From Mycobacterium sp. 852002-10029_SCH5224772 (GTDB taxonomy: Bacteria > Actinomycetota > Actinomycetes > Mycobacteriales > Mycobacteriaceae), in assembly GCF_001667315.1 (NCBI RefSeq), contig NZ_LZHT01000106.1, positions 124,001 to 188,000 on the forward strand: a stretch of DNA of 64,000 bases, written 5' to 3'. A model generated the notes under the pieces. The model worked only from the letters and a program-made list of their open reading frames with translations. It did not search any database and had not been told where the DNA came from. Numbering within the stretch: the stretch's first letter is position 1; every line of letters starts with the position of its first letter. Shown one piece after another: positions 35,220 through 43,870 of the stretch. Position numbers and translations under genes: made by a program.

Positions 35220-35263
35220 GAACGACACCCCGTGAGCCGACGGCCCGCGGGGTGTCGTTCTTT
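35220..35263 (+). terminator. Rho-independent terminator after katG
   Basis: A perfect 13-base stem (35220-35232, GAACGACACCCCG, paired with 35248-35260) with a 15-base loop, followed by TTTC. It starts 12 bases after the katG stop. Confidence 0.85.
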
Positions 35264-35327
35264 CACACGTGTGCCGTCGGCGGAGCCTGCATCGAGCGTG
35301 GTGCCTGTGCACTGGATCGGCGTCAGA

Positions 35328-36131
35328 TCAGCGAGCCAAATCCCATTGCCCGTAGTCGGGCGCGAGGACGTCGTCGACGTCCACGTTGATCCCGCCGAGC
35401 AGCGGGCCCGGGTTCGACGGGCTGTTGACCACCGCCTGGTAGAGCACCGCAGCGGGTTCGCGCTCCCCGTGCGACCACGATCGCGTCTGCCACGCCCACC
35501 GGCGGCCCGGCGTGCCGGAATTCCCGATGACGCCGTCCCGGATCGCCCACCCGCACGCCCTGGCATGCCCGTAGATGCCGGTACGGCCGACGCCCAGCAC
35601 CGAGTTGATCCCCCGAAACCAGTCGACGCCAACGCTATTCCAGATGCTGTCGTCGATATCGTCGTCGATGCTGAAGAAGATCGGCGCCGAATCCGGTCCC
35701 CCGGCCGCGGCGTGCAGCCGCATGGCCGTCTGGGCGTCGGCCACGCCGCCGTCGTGCCCGCGGGTGCAGTCGGATGGGTCGGGCCAACCAGGCTTGCCAT
35801 ATTGGAAGTTGCTGACGATCTGAAGGCCCGCCGCGCGCAGCGAGTCCGCGTATTGGCGGGTGATGGGCTTCGCCTCGAAGTTCGCGCCCGGCCTCGGCTC
35901 CGACACGTAGTTGATCACCCCGTCGTATCCGGCGGCTTTGATCTCGTCGGGCGCGATCCTCTTCTCGGCGAAATCGATCAGCGTCAGACCGGTGGCCGCC
36001 GATGTCGGTCCCTCGGCAATCGCGGCCGTCGCACCCAGGCTCAGCAGCGCGGGGACGAACGCGTATTTCAGGGCATCGCGTCTGGATACAGATCGCGTCG
36101 CCTGTCCCGCCGGTGCAGCCGAATCCCGCAC
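35328..36131 (-). CDS. Tat-exported glycoside-hydrolase-like protein (DUF1906, Rv2525c homologue)
   Basis: A 267-aa protein with a twin-arginine signal (SRRDALKYAFVPALLSLGATA) and a DUF1906 TIM-barrel-like domain. Segments GYDGVINYVSEPRPG, LQIVSNFQYGKPG and LHAAAGGPDSAPIFFSIDDD follow Rv2525c of M. tuberculosis, a Tat substrate linked to the cell wall and beta-lactam response. Its substrate is unknown; peptidoglycan or arabinogalactan is a reasonable guess. It starts at GTG with no ribosome site and may be leaderless. Confidence 0.87.
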   Translation of the reverse strand: MRDSAAPAGQATRSVSRRDALKYAFVPALLSLGATAAIAEGPTSAATGLTLIDFAEKRIAPDEIKAAGYDGVINYVSEPRPGANFEAKPITRQYADSLRAAGLQIVSNFQYGKPGWPDPSDCTRGHDGGVADAQTAMRLHAAAGGPDSAPIFFSIDDDIDDSIWNSVGVDWFRGINSVLGVGRTGIYGHARACGWAIRDGVIGNSGTPGRRWAWQTRSWSHGEREPAAVLYQAVVNSPSNPGPLLGGINVDVDDVLAPDYGQWDLAR

Positions 36132-36289
36132 CGCGTGATGGTAACAAAGCCCTCAAGCCGCTCATTCTCGCCGGTCAACGCCCGGAACCCACCGGTCGGA
36201 AAGCTGGTGGCCGCCGTCCAGTGGCATGATCCTTGCGTGTCGCACATCCCGGGGGCCGTCTCCGCGCGGGGCGGCGGGTTTCGGGCTCG

Positions 36290-36335
36290 TTGCGCTCGCT
36301 TAGGTGATCGAACTATAGTCTGGACACATGTCCAG
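36290..36335 (+). promoter_or_regulatory. Promoter with palindromic operator for the GT4 operon
   Basis: TTGCGC (36290-36295) and TATAGT (36314-36319) form a -35/-10 pair 18 bases apart. The predicted start of transcription falls inside a perfect palindrome, CTGGACA-CA-TGTCCAG (36320-36335), exactly where a TetR- or GntR-type repressor would block initiation. No regulator gene is adjacent, so the repressor is unknown. Confidence 0.6.
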
Positions 36336-36421
36336 TTTGCTGTCACGGAGTTCGGGAGCCCGTTGACCGCGATGGATTCGGCGCCTTTCCGCGGTCATTT
36401 TCCAGCAAAGAAGAGTTGAGT

Positions 36422-37672
36422 ATGCGAATTGCCCTGCTGTCCTACCGTAGTAAGACCCATTGCGGCGGACAGGGCGTCTATGTGCGCCATCTCAGCCACG
36501 GTCTGGTGGAACTCGGTCACGGGGTCGAGGTGTTTTCCGGGCAGCCCTATCCCGACCTGCTCGACCCCCGAGTCCGGCTCACCGAAGTGCCGAGCCTGGA
36601 TCTCTATCGGGAGCCCGACCCGTTCCGGGTGCCGCGGCCGAGCGAAATCCGCGGCTCCATCGACCTTTTGGAATTGCTCACCACGTGGACCGCGGGCTTT
36701 CCCGAACCGCGGACGTTCACCATGCGAGCCGCCCGGTTATTGGCCGCGCGGACAGCCGATTTCGACGTCGTCCACGACAACCAGAGCCTGGGCACCGGGC
36801 TGCTCAGCATCGCCGGCGCGGGACTGCCGGTGGTGGCCACCGTGCACCACCCGATCACCCGCGATCGGGTACTGGATCTGGCCGCGGCGCGATGGTGGCG
36901 AAAGCCGTTGGTGCGCCGTTGGTATGGGTTCTTGGACATGCAGCAGGAGGTCGCCCGCCACATCCCCGACCTGTTGACGGTCTCGTCGTCGTCGGCCGCC
37001 GACATCATCAGCGACTTCGGTGTCGCGCCGGACCAGCTGCACGTGGTGCCGCTGGGGGTGAACACCGAGCTGTTCAAACCGGGATCCGGCCCGCGGGAGC
37101 CGGGCCGAATCATCGCGATCGCCAGCGCCGACACCCCGCTGAAGGGCGTCCGTAACCTGCTGCAAGCGGTCGCCAGGCTGCGCGCCGTACGGGATCTCGA
37201 GTTGCGGCTCGTCGCCAAGGTCGAACCCAACGGCCCGACCCACAAGCTCATCGCCGAACTCGGCATCTCCGACATCGTGCACATCACCAGTGGGCTTTCC
37301 GATGCCGAGCTCGCGGCGCTGTTCGCGTCCGCGGAGGTGGCCTGCATCCCGTCGCTCTACGAGGGGTTTTCGCTGCCGGCCGTGGAAGCCATGGCCAGCG
37401 GCACCCCGATCGTCGCCAGCCGGGTGGGCGCACTGCCGGAAGTCCTTGGGACGGACGGCGCTTGCGCCGAGCTGGTGCCGCCCGGCGACGTCGACGCCCT
37501 GACCCGCGCGCTCGGTGAGCTCCTGGATTCTCCGGAAAAGCGCCGCAACCTCGGCAAGGCGGGGCGTACACGCGCGGTCGACGTGTTCAGCTGGGAAGCT
37601 GTGGCCGCCCAAACCGTCCGGGTCTACGAGCGGGCGATCGCCCGCAACGCGCGAGGCGCGGCGCCATGCTGA
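36422..37672 (+). CDS. Glycosyltransferase family 4 protein
   Basis: A 416-aa GT-B fold retaining glycosyltransferase. The N-terminal acceptor domain has the glycine-rich GGQGVYVRHLSHGLVELGH; the donor domain has PLGVNTELFKPG, the conserved EX7E region SLYEGFSLPAVEAMASGTPIVAS and GALPEV. It would transfer a sugar from a nucleotide or lipid carrier to an unknown acceptor, in the cytoplasm. The ATG follows GAAGAG. Its last 7 bases overlap the start of the methyltransferase gene, showing translational coupling in an operon whose promoter carries a palindromic operator. Confidence 0.9.
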   Translation: MRIALLSYRSKTHCGGQGVYVRHLSHGLVELGHGVEVFSGQPYPDLLDPRVRLTEVPSLDLYREPDPFRVPRPSEIRGSIDLLELLTTWTAGFPEPRTFTMRAARLLAARTADFDVVHDNQSLGTGLLSIAGAGLPVVATVHHPITRDRVLDLAAARWWRKPLVRRWYGFLDMQQEVARHIPDLLTVSSSSAADIISDFGVAPDQLHVVPLGVNTELFKPGSGPREPGRIIAIASADTPLKGVRNLLQAVARLRAVRDLELRLVAKVEPNGPTHKLIAELGISDIVHITSGLSDAELAALFASAEVACIPSLYEGFSLPAVEAMASGTPIVASRVGALPEVLGTDGACAELVPPGDVDALTRALGELLDSPEKRRNLGKAGRTRAVDVFSWEAVAAQTVRVYERAIARNARGAAPC

Positions 37673-38424
37673 CCGTCGATTTCGACCGGCTGGGGATCGG
37701 CCCGTCGAGCAAGGTCATCGATGTGGGTTGCGGTGCCGGCCGGCACGCGTTCGAAGCGTATCGGCGTGGTGCCGACATTGTGGCCTTTGACCGCGATGAG
37801 GCCGAATTACGGTCGGTTGACACCATTTTGCGCGCGATGGCCGAGAACGGCGAGGCGCCGGCCGGAGCATCGGCGAAGGTGGTGGCCGGCGATGCGCTCA
37901 CATTGCCCTACGCCGATCAGACCTTCGACTGCGTCATCGCCTCGGAGATCCTGGAGCACATACCGCAAGACGACGTCGCCATCGCCGAACTGATCAGGGT
38001 GCTCAAAGTCGGTGGCACGCTGGCGGTCAGCGTGCCCCGCTGGCTGCCCGAACGGGTGTGCTGGTTGCTGTCCGACGAATATCACGCCAACGAGGGCGGC
38101 CATGTGCGCGTCTACCGGGCCAGCGAATTGCGCGGCAAGATCCTCGATGGCCGAATGAAATTGACTCACGCCCACCATGCGCATGCACTGCACTCCCCGT
38201 TCTGGTGGCTGAAATGCGCTGTGGGCGTTTCCAATACCGACCATCGTGCGGTGACCGCCTACCACAAACTTCTGGTCTGGGATCTGATGCAGCGACCCAA
38301 GATCACCCAGCTCGCGGAGTCGGTGCTCAACCCGCTGGTGGGCAAGAGCGTGGCGATGTACTTCGTCAAGCAGCAGGAGGCGGAAAGCCAAGCGACTGCA
38401 GGATATTCAGTTGCATCGGTCTAA
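37666..38424 (+). CDS. Class I SAM-dependent methyltransferase of the GT4 operon
   Basis: A 252-aa ubiquinone/menaquinone-type methyltransferase. VIDVGCGAGRHAFEAYRRGADIVAFDRDE carries motif I, ASEILEHIPQDDVAIAELIRVLKVGGTLAVSVPRW carries motifs II and III. It overlaps the upstream glycosyltransferase gene by 7 bases and the downstream terpene-cyclase-like gene by 14 bases, so the three proteins are made together. The acceptor is probably a sugar or lipid of the same pathway. Confidence 0.88.
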   Translation: MLTVDFDRLGIGPSSKVIDVGCGAGRHAFEAYRRGADIVAFDRDEAELRSVDTILRAMAENGEAPAGASAKVVAGDALTLPYADQTFDCVIASEILEHIPQDDVAIAELIRVLKVGGTLAVSVPRWLPERVCWLLSDEYHANEGGHVRVYRASELRGKILDGRMKLTHAHHAHALHSPFWWLKCAVGVSNTDHRAVTAYHKLLVWDLMQRPKITQLAESVLNPLVGKSVAMYFVKQQEAESQATAGYSVASV

Positions 38425-39487
38425 CCTGCCCGCGGTCGCGGGGGTACTCACTCCCGAGCAATGCCGACAGACCGCGCTGTCCATTGTCGCCGCACAGGAA
38501 ACCTCGGGAGCCATCCCCTGGTTCGAAGGCGGACACACCGACCCCTGGGATCACGTGGAGTGCGCGATGGCACTCACCACCGCCGGGCTGCTCGAGTCGG
38601 CGCGGGCGGCTTTCGACTGGAGCCGCCGCACCCAGCGGCCGGACGGCTCCTGGCCCATCCAGTTCCGGGCGGGCGTGATCGAAGACGCCAACAGCGACAG
38701 CAACTTCTGCGCCTACATCGCCGCGGGCGTGTGGCACCACATACTGGTCACGGGTGACGAGTCGTTCGCGGCCCAGATGTGGCCGGTGGTGCACAAGGCG
38801 ATCGATTTCGTCATCGACATGCAGGTCGGCAATGGCGAGATCGGTTGGGCCCGAAGCGAAGCAGGTCTGTTGCCGGAAGCGCTGCTGACCGGGTGCTCGA
38901 GCGTGTATCACAGCATCCGCTGCGCGCTCGCGCTGGCGGCTTTCGTCGGGGACCCCCAGCCGGAGTGGGAATTGGCGCTGGGCCGCCTGGGCCATGCCCT
39001 CACCGACCACCCGGAGGCGTTCACCGAAAAAGACCGCTACTCGATGGACTGGTACTACCCCATCCTCGGCAGTGCCTTGCGAGGTCCGGCGGCGGCCGCG
39101 CGCATCAAGCAGCGCTGGGATGACTTCGTGGTCGACGGCCTGGGCATCCGGTGCGTCGGCGATCGCCCCTGGGTGACCGGCGCCGAAACCTGCGAGCTGG
39201 TGATGGCGCTGGACGCCCTCGGCCAGCGGTCCGACGCTCACCGCCAGTTCGCCGCCATGCAGCACCTTCGCGAGGACGACGGATCCTATTGGACCGGCCT
39301 GGTTTTCGCGGACGGGAAGCGGTGGCCCGAGGAACGCACCACGTGGACCGGCGCCGCGATGATCCTGGCGGCGGACGCCCTGTCGAACGCGACCGCCGGC
39401 GCGGGGATCTTCCGGGGCGACGTGCTCCCGGTGGGCCTGCAGACCGACTTCGACTGCGAATGCGTCGCGACCGGGCCGGGCCGCTAA
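38411..39487 (+). CDS. Terpene cyclase/prenyltransferase-like alpha-barrel protein
   Basis: A 358-aa mostly helical protein resembling the alpha6/alpha6 barrel of squalene cyclases and prenyltransferase beta subunits. Repeats resembling QW motifs are visible: RRTQRPDGSWPIQF and HLREDDGSYWTGLVF. The catalytic DxDD acid motif of squalene-hopene cyclase is not evident, so it may be a glycan-processing barrel or a non-cyclising relative. The start is TTG at 38411, 7 bases after AGGA, inside the previous gene. It is the third gene of the operon, with a convergent methyltransferase immediately downstream. Confidence 0.72.
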   Translation: MHRSNLPAVAGVLTPEQCRQTALSIVAAQETSGAIPWFEGGHTDPWDHVECAMALTTAGLLESARAAFDWSRRTQRPDGSWPIQFRAGVIEDANSDSNFCAYIAAGVWHHILVTGDESFAAQMWPVVHKAIDFVIDMQVGNGEIGWARSEAGLLPEALLTGCSSVYHSIRCALALAAFVGDPQPEWELALGRLGHALTDHPEAFTEKDRYSMDWYYPILGSALRGPAAAARIKQRWDDFVVDGLGIRCVGDRPWVTGAETCELVMALDALGQRSDAHRQFAAMQHLREDDGSYWTGLVFADGKRWPEERTTWTGAAMILAADALSNATAGAGIFRGDVLPVGLQTDFDCECVATGPGR

Positions 39488-39495
39488 CCGGAGCC

Positions 39496-40164
39496 TTACC
39501 GCGAAACCTGCTCCCCCGGCTGGCCGCCAACGCGTTCGAGCACCCGCAGCGAACCGGTGGCCGATACCTCCCGGAACTGGCCGGAATCGATTGCGCGGCA
39601 GTAGATGTGATACGGCGGCCGCCCACCGTCCTTGGGGTCGGGGTACACGTCGTGGATGACCAGCGCGCCACCGGGGGCAACCCACTTGGCCCATCCGTCG
39701 AAGTCCCGGTTGGCGGCGTCCTCGCTGTGCCCGCCGTCGATGAACAGGAACTGCAGCGGCGCCCGCCACGCCCGCGCCACCAGCGGCGACCTGCCGACAA
39801 TGGTGACGACGTGTTCGTCCAACTGGGCGGTATCGAGGGTGCGGCGGAACGTGGGCAGGGTGTCGAACAAGCCCGTGACCTCATCCACCAGCGAGGCGTC
39901 GTGGTACTCCCAGCCGACCTGATGCTCCTCGGACCCGTGGTGGTGGTCGATCGTGTACAGCACGCTCGCGGTCTGTTGCGCCGCCGCACCCAGCAACAGG
40001 GTGGATTTGCCACAGTACGTGCCGATCTCGACGCCGGTACCGCCATCGAGATACCGCAGCGCCGCGTCGTACAGCGCGCGCCCTTCGTCGGCCGGCATGA
40101 AACCTTGCACCTGCTCGGCCAGTGCGAATAAGCGCTCGGGCGCATTCGCGTCGACGTGATCCAT
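39496..40164 (-). CDS. Class I SAM-dependent methyltransferase (Methyltransf_24 type)
   Basis: A 222-aa protein with GTGVEIGTYCGKSTLLLGAAAQ (SAM loop), ARAWRAPLQFLFIDGGHSEDAANRDFDGW and GGALVIHDVYPDP, typical of the Methyltransf_24/CmcI-like O-methyltransferases that use a metal-assisted acidic site. It ends 8 bases from the convergent barrel-protein gene of the GT4 operon. This tail-to-tail arrangement and shared theme suggest that it works in the same pathway, but it has its own promoter. Confidence 0.83.
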   Translation of the reverse strand: MDHVDANAPERLFALAEQVQGFMPADEGRALYDAALRYLDGGTGVEIGTYCGKSTLLLGAAAQQTASVLYTIDHHHGSEEHQVGWEYHDASLVDEVTGLFDTLPTFRRTLDTAQLDEHVVTIVGRSPLVARAWRAPLQFLFIDGGHSEDAANRDFDGWAKWVAPGGALVIHDVYPDPKDGGRPPYHIYCRAIDSGQFREVSATGSLRVLERVGGQPGEQVSR

Positions 40165-40282
40165 CAGCTGAACCTATCGTCTGGATCGACGCGGCCGTCA
40201 CCGCGGTCGATGTTCGCGCTGAGCGATCACACGAGTTCGTTCGCCGGCTGCCCAGCGGGCACAGCGAGATCGCTTTACCATC

Positions 40283-40981
40283 ATGGGCGTGCGCGCCTTG
40301 CTTATCCGTAAATTCGGTGCTGTCGGCCTCGCCGCGGTCACAACCGCGACGGCCCTGATGTTGGCTGCCGCGGTACTGCCGCCCGGGACGCCGGCCGCGC
40401 CGCCATCGGCGGCCGCAGCGAGCTGTCCGCCCGTGCAGGTCGTGTTCGCCCGCGGCCGCAATGAATCACCCGGACCGGGCGTGCTGGGCAATGCGTTCAT
40501 CAGTGCACTGCGGTCCAAGGTGTCGAGGACCGTCGATGCCTATGCCGTGCGATACCCCGCCGACACCGAGGTCGCTCAGGGCGCCAACGACATGAGCCAC
40601 CACGTCCAGGACATGGTCAACAATTGCCCGGATACCCGGCTGGTGCTGGGCGGCTACTCGCTTGGCGCGGCGGTGACCGACGTCGTGCTCGCCGCGCCCA
40701 TCGGCGCGTTCGGTTTCGACAGCCCGCTGCCGCCCGGCGTCGATCAGCACATCGCGGCGGTCGCATTGTTCGGCAACGGCAGCCAATGGGCGGGACCGAT
40801 CACCAACTTCAACCCGACCTACAACGACCGCACCATCGAGTTGTGCCACGGCGCCGACCCGATCTGCAACCCGGCCGACCCGAACACCTGGAAGCAGAAC
40901 TGGCCGCAGCACCTCGCCGGCGCCTACATCGACGCAGGGATGGCCAACCAGGCCGCCGACTTCGTCGCGGGCAAGCTCTGA
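40283..40981 (+). CDS. Secreted cutinase-family esterase (second copy)
   Basis: A 232-aa secreted esterase with a long signal region (cleavage likely near SAAAAS, residue 47) and a cutinase domain. The nucleophile is Ser126 in GGYSLGA, Asp192 lies in ADPIC and His210 in NWPQHLAG; disulphide Cys are conserved. It resembles the cutinase at 22649 but is clearly diverged. The enzymes act on extracellular lipids or esters. It is divergent from the Methyltransf_24 gene; 118 bases separate them. Confidence 0.9.
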   Translation: MGVRALLIRKFGAVGLAAVTTATALMLAAAVLPPGTPAAPPSAAAASCPPVQVVFARGRNESPGPGVLGNAFISALRSKVSRTVDAYAVRYPADTEVAQGANDMSHHVQDMVNNCPDTRLVLGGYSLGAAVTDVVLAAPIGAFGFDSPLPPGVDQHIAAVALFGNGSQWAGPITNFNPTYNDRTIELCHGADPICNPADPNTWKQNWPQHLAGAYIDAGMANQAADFVAGKL

Positions 40982-41167
40982 TCGCTGCGACGACGCAGGC
41001 CTTTCCGCTCGGATCTGCCGGTCCGCGCCCTGATCCGAGGCTGCACGGACTCTCGGCCATCCCGCTTGCTGCGCTGTATTGACGCAGCGGCGGAACCTAA
41101 GATTGAGCACGATCCAACGCAGACCGCCGTGCTGCCCGAGGTGTGTCGCCAGCTGAGAGGAGACGCA

Positions 41168-41809
41168 ATGCCGCGTCTGAAGCCGATCCCGCGGAGCGAA
41201 GTCAGCGACGAATTCACGCTCAAGATGTACGACTTCATGTTCGGCGACCGCGATCCGGTGGCCGAGCCCGGTGCCGTCGGCGGTACCCCCGGCAACTGGT
41301 GGACGGTGATGGCTCAGTCCCCCGCCGCCCTGCGTCACGCCGTGCGCGGATTCCGCCTGTACCGCGAAGAGGTGTCCATCCGCGCCGATCATCGTGAGCT
41401 GGGCCAGATCCGGGCGGGCTGGGTGGTCGGCAGCCAGTTCGTCTTCTCGCAACATTGCAAGGCGTGCCGCTCGGCGGGATTGTCCGAGGAGAAGATCGCG
41501 GCCATACCGTCCTGGCAGACCGTCGACTGTTTCGACCGGACCGAGCGGCTGTTGCTGGCCTACACGGATTGCCTTGCGGGACACCACGGCCGGGTGCCCG
41601 AACGGTTGATGGATCAGTTGCGGGAGGTCTTTACCGACGCCGAGATCCTCGAATTCACTTACACCACAACCATGTACGTGATGCACGCGATCATGTCCCG
41701 GGCATTGCGGCTGGAATTCGACGACGTCGACGACCCGACCGTCGAGGTCGCCGATCCCGAAGGGGGCGGAGTGCTCGACATCGGCGCCGCGACGTCCGGG
41801 CGTGACTGA
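41168..41809 (+). CDS. Carboxymuconolactone decarboxylase family protein
   Basis: A 213-aa helical protein of the CMD/AhpD superfamily. The redox or catalytic core is FSQHCKACRSAGLSEEKI, holding a CxxC with adjacent His, and the following helix is DRTERLLLAYTDCLAGHHGRV. It may act as a decarboxylase or alkylhydroperoxidase-like thiol protein. The start at 41168 follows AGAGGAG. Its stop overlaps the start of the truncated GntR gene by 8 bases, so the regulator was probably once co-transcribed with it. Confidence 0.82.
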   Translation: MPRLKPIPRSEVSDEFTLKMYDFMFGDRDPVAEPGAVGGTPGNWWTVMAQSPAALRHAVRGFRLYREEVSIRADHRELGQIRAGWVVGSQFVFSQHCKACRSAGLSEEKIAAIPSWQTVDCFDRTERLLLAYTDCLAGHHGRVPERLMDQLREVFTDAEILEFTYTTTMYVMHAIMSRALRLEFDDVDDPTVEVADPEGGGVLDIGAATSGRD

Positions 41810-42002
41810 CGTGAGTGAAATGGACGGCCGCTCGGAGCTCGCGTACCGGCTGATCAGGCGCGCCGTCGCTGAAGGTGAGTTCGAGCCCGGCTCGCGGTTG
41901 GTCGAACAGCGCATCGGCGAGATGTTCGACCTGTCCCGCACCCCGGTGCGAGAAGCGTTGCGGGCCTTGGCCGCCGACGGCCTGGTCACCGTACGGGGAT
42001 GA
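41802..42002 (+). pseudogene. Truncated GntR/FadR-type regulator (DNA-binding domain only)
   Basis: A 66-codon remnant. Residues 12-65 make up the entire winged helix (LAYRLIRRAVAEGEFEPGSRLVEQRIGEMFDLSRTPVREALRALAADGLV in short pieces: EFEPGSRLVE, SRTPVREALRAL), and a stop follows right after LVTVRG, where the effector-binding FCD domain should begin. The downstream DNA is an AT-rich stretch unlike a GntR gene, so a deletion or replacement probably removed the rest. It overlaps the CMD gene, consistent with an intact former operon. A free DNA-binding domain could still act, but a pseudogene is more likely. Confidence 0.7.
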
Positions 42003-42363
42003 GTTGTCAATCCCGCACCCAGGACGGGGGCATCGGGATGCGCCGTTCGCTGTGAAGCGCCGAAAGTCACGCCGTCAATATTCGAGCCCAAACTGAAATA
42101 GAACACATATGTTCAGCAGCAACATATGCTTTCTCGCTTCTCACATATATTTCTATAGCAAATTCACAAATTGGACGGAAACGGTTTATCGAACCACGGT
42201 AGGGCAATTAAAATCAATGAGAGCGTGCACGAAAAGTAAAGTTCAGGGCCCTTTTAGCGGCACCGGACGCGTTGAGTTCGCCACTGCCCGATGAATAGCG
42301 TCTCGGGACAGCCGGACACGTCGACGTATTCGATCCAGTCCAGGGTCACGAAGGGAAAATCGG
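42003..42363. other. AT-rich intergenic island upstream of the PE/PPE pair
   Basis: A 360-base gap without a plausible gene. The part from about 42095 to 42235 is strikingly AT-rich for this genome; in 42121-42180 only 20 of 60 bases are G or C. It contains ACATATGT (palindrome), a second CATATG and the direct repeat AACATATG. It probably holds the PE/PPE promoter and is a good candidate for silencing by Lsr2; it may also be the scar of the event that truncated the GntR gene. Confidence 0.55.
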
Positions 42364-42663
42364 ATGTCATTCGTATTTGCTACTCCAGACAAGCTGTCGG
42401 CCGCGGCCGCACATCTCCAGTCGATCGGCACCGCGCTGAACACTGAGAACACGGCCGCGGCAGGCCCGACGGTCGCGGTCGTTCCGGCGGCGGCGGATGA
42501 GGTGTCAGTCCTGACGGCGGCGCGGTTCGCCGCCCATGCCCAGCGGTTCCAGGAACTGAGTGCACGCGCAGCCGCGATTGGGGACCTGTTGGCGCTGATG
42601 TTGTCCGCCAGCGCCGGCTCGTATGCGGCGACCGAGGCGGCCAACGCGGCGTCGGCGGGCTGA
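42364..42663 (+). CDS. PE family protein
   Basis: A 99-aa PE protein with no extra C-terminal domain. It forms the expected helical hairpin: FATPDKLSAAAAHLQSIGTALN, then VSVLTAARFAAHAQRFQEL, and ends SAGSYAATEAANAAS, which carries the YxxxE secretion signal. It lies 29 bases upstream of a PPE gene and should form a heterodimer with it for export by an ESX system, most likely ESX-5. Confidence 0.93.
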   Translation: MSFVFATPDKLSAAAAHLQSIGTALNTENTAAAGPTVAVVPAAADEVSVLTAARFAAHAQRFQELSARAAAIGDLLALMLSASAGSYAATEAANAASAG

Positions 42664-42692
42664 GCGCTCACGGGTACTGGGGGACTAGGAAA

Positions 42693-43862
42693 GTGGACTA
42701 TGGATTGCTGCCGCCCGAAGTCAATTCGGCGCGCATCTATGCCGGCCCAGGGTCGGGCCCGCTGCTTGGTGCCGGGACGGCGTGGGCGTCGCTGGCCGCG
42801 GCGCTGCACCACGCCGCGGCGGGTCACCAGTCCGTGATTTCCGGGCTGACCAGCGGTGCATGGCTGGGCCCCGCATCGACGTCGCTGGTTGCGGCCGCGG
42901 CCCCGTATGTGGCGTGGCTGAACAGCAGCGCTGTGCATGCCGAGTCGGCGGCCGGCCAGGCGACATTCGCTGCCGCCGCCTACGAGGCCGTTTTCGCGAT
43001 GACGGTCCCTCCCCCGACGATCGCCGCCAACCGTGCGCTGCTCGCGTCGTTGACGGCGACGAACATCCTGGGGCAGAACACGGCGCTGATTGCGGCCACC
43101 GAGGCGGACTACTTCGAGATGTGGGCTCAGGACGCGGCGGCGATGTACGCGTATGCGGGTTCCTCGGCGACAGCGGCGCAGTTGGCCGAATTCGAGGAAC
43201 CGGCGGACGTGGCCAACCAGTTGGGGACGGCTCAACAGGCTGCCGCAGTCGCCGCCGCCGAGGAAAATTCGGCACAGGGCACCGCGCAAAACGCGTTGGC
43301 GAGCGTCAACTCCGGGACTCCTGACACTTTGCAGACACTGGCGGCGCCCACGACGCTCAAATCGGTCGACGACTATATTTCGGAATACACGATGATCGAC
43401 GATATGGTCGCAATGTACAGCAAGTATCTCGGTCCATTCATGCCGACGGCGACGGCAACCGCGCAGGCCACCAACGCCATTGTTTCCGTGACGACATTCA
43501 TGAAAGGCCTGGCGCCCGCCGCCGCCTCGGCTGCCAAAGCGGTCGAGGGGGGAGCTAATGCGCTGGGATCCGCCGCCGCGGGCGCCGGCGGAAATGCCGC
43601 GGCCGCGGTGGCCGGACTGGGACGCGCGCTTCCGTTGGGCGCGTTATCGGTGCCGCCGAGCTGGGTCCCGGTGACGGCGGTGACCAGCCCCGCGGTAGCG
43701 GCCCTGAACGGCGTCGGCGGCGCGGCGCCTGCCGCCGCCAGCGGCGTACACGCACTGCCGATGACACCGTTTGGGCCAGGGGGTGGCGGCCTGGGCGGGC
43801 GCAGTCTTCCGGCATACGGATTCAAGCCGGTGGTGATGGCGAGGCCGCCGGCCGCCGGCTAG
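42693..43862 (+). CDS. PPE family protein (PPE-SVP)
   Basis: A 389-aa PPE protein. It begins VDYGLLPPEVNSARIYAGPGSG, with SGAWLGPASTS forming the WxG turn and ILGQNTALIA closing the PPE domain at about 180. The C-terminal half is alanine-rich with the SVP signature GALSVPPSW (about 327) and ends in a proline-rich tail. It is the partner of the PE protein encoded 29 bases upstream. Surface or secreted location; function unknown. Confidence 0.93.
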   Translation: MDYGLLPPEVNSARIYAGPGSGPLLGAGTAWASLAAALHHAAAGHQSVISGLTSGAWLGPASTSLVAAAAPYVAWLNSSAVHAESAAGQATFAAAAYEAVFAMTVPPPTIAANRALLASLTATNILGQNTALIAATEADYFEMWAQDAAAMYAYAGSSATAAQLAEFEEPADVANQLGTAQQAAAVAAAEENSAQGTAQNALASVNSGTPDTLQTLAAPTTLKSVDDYISEYTMIDDMVAMYSKYLGPFMPTATATAQATNAIVSVTTFMKGLAPAAASAAKAVEGGANALGSAAAGAGGNAAAAVAGLGRALPLGALSVPPSWVPVTAVTSPAVAALNGVGGAAPAAASGVHALPMTPFGPGGGGLGGRSLPAYGFKPVVMARPPAAG

Positions 43863-43870
43863 GAGGATCA

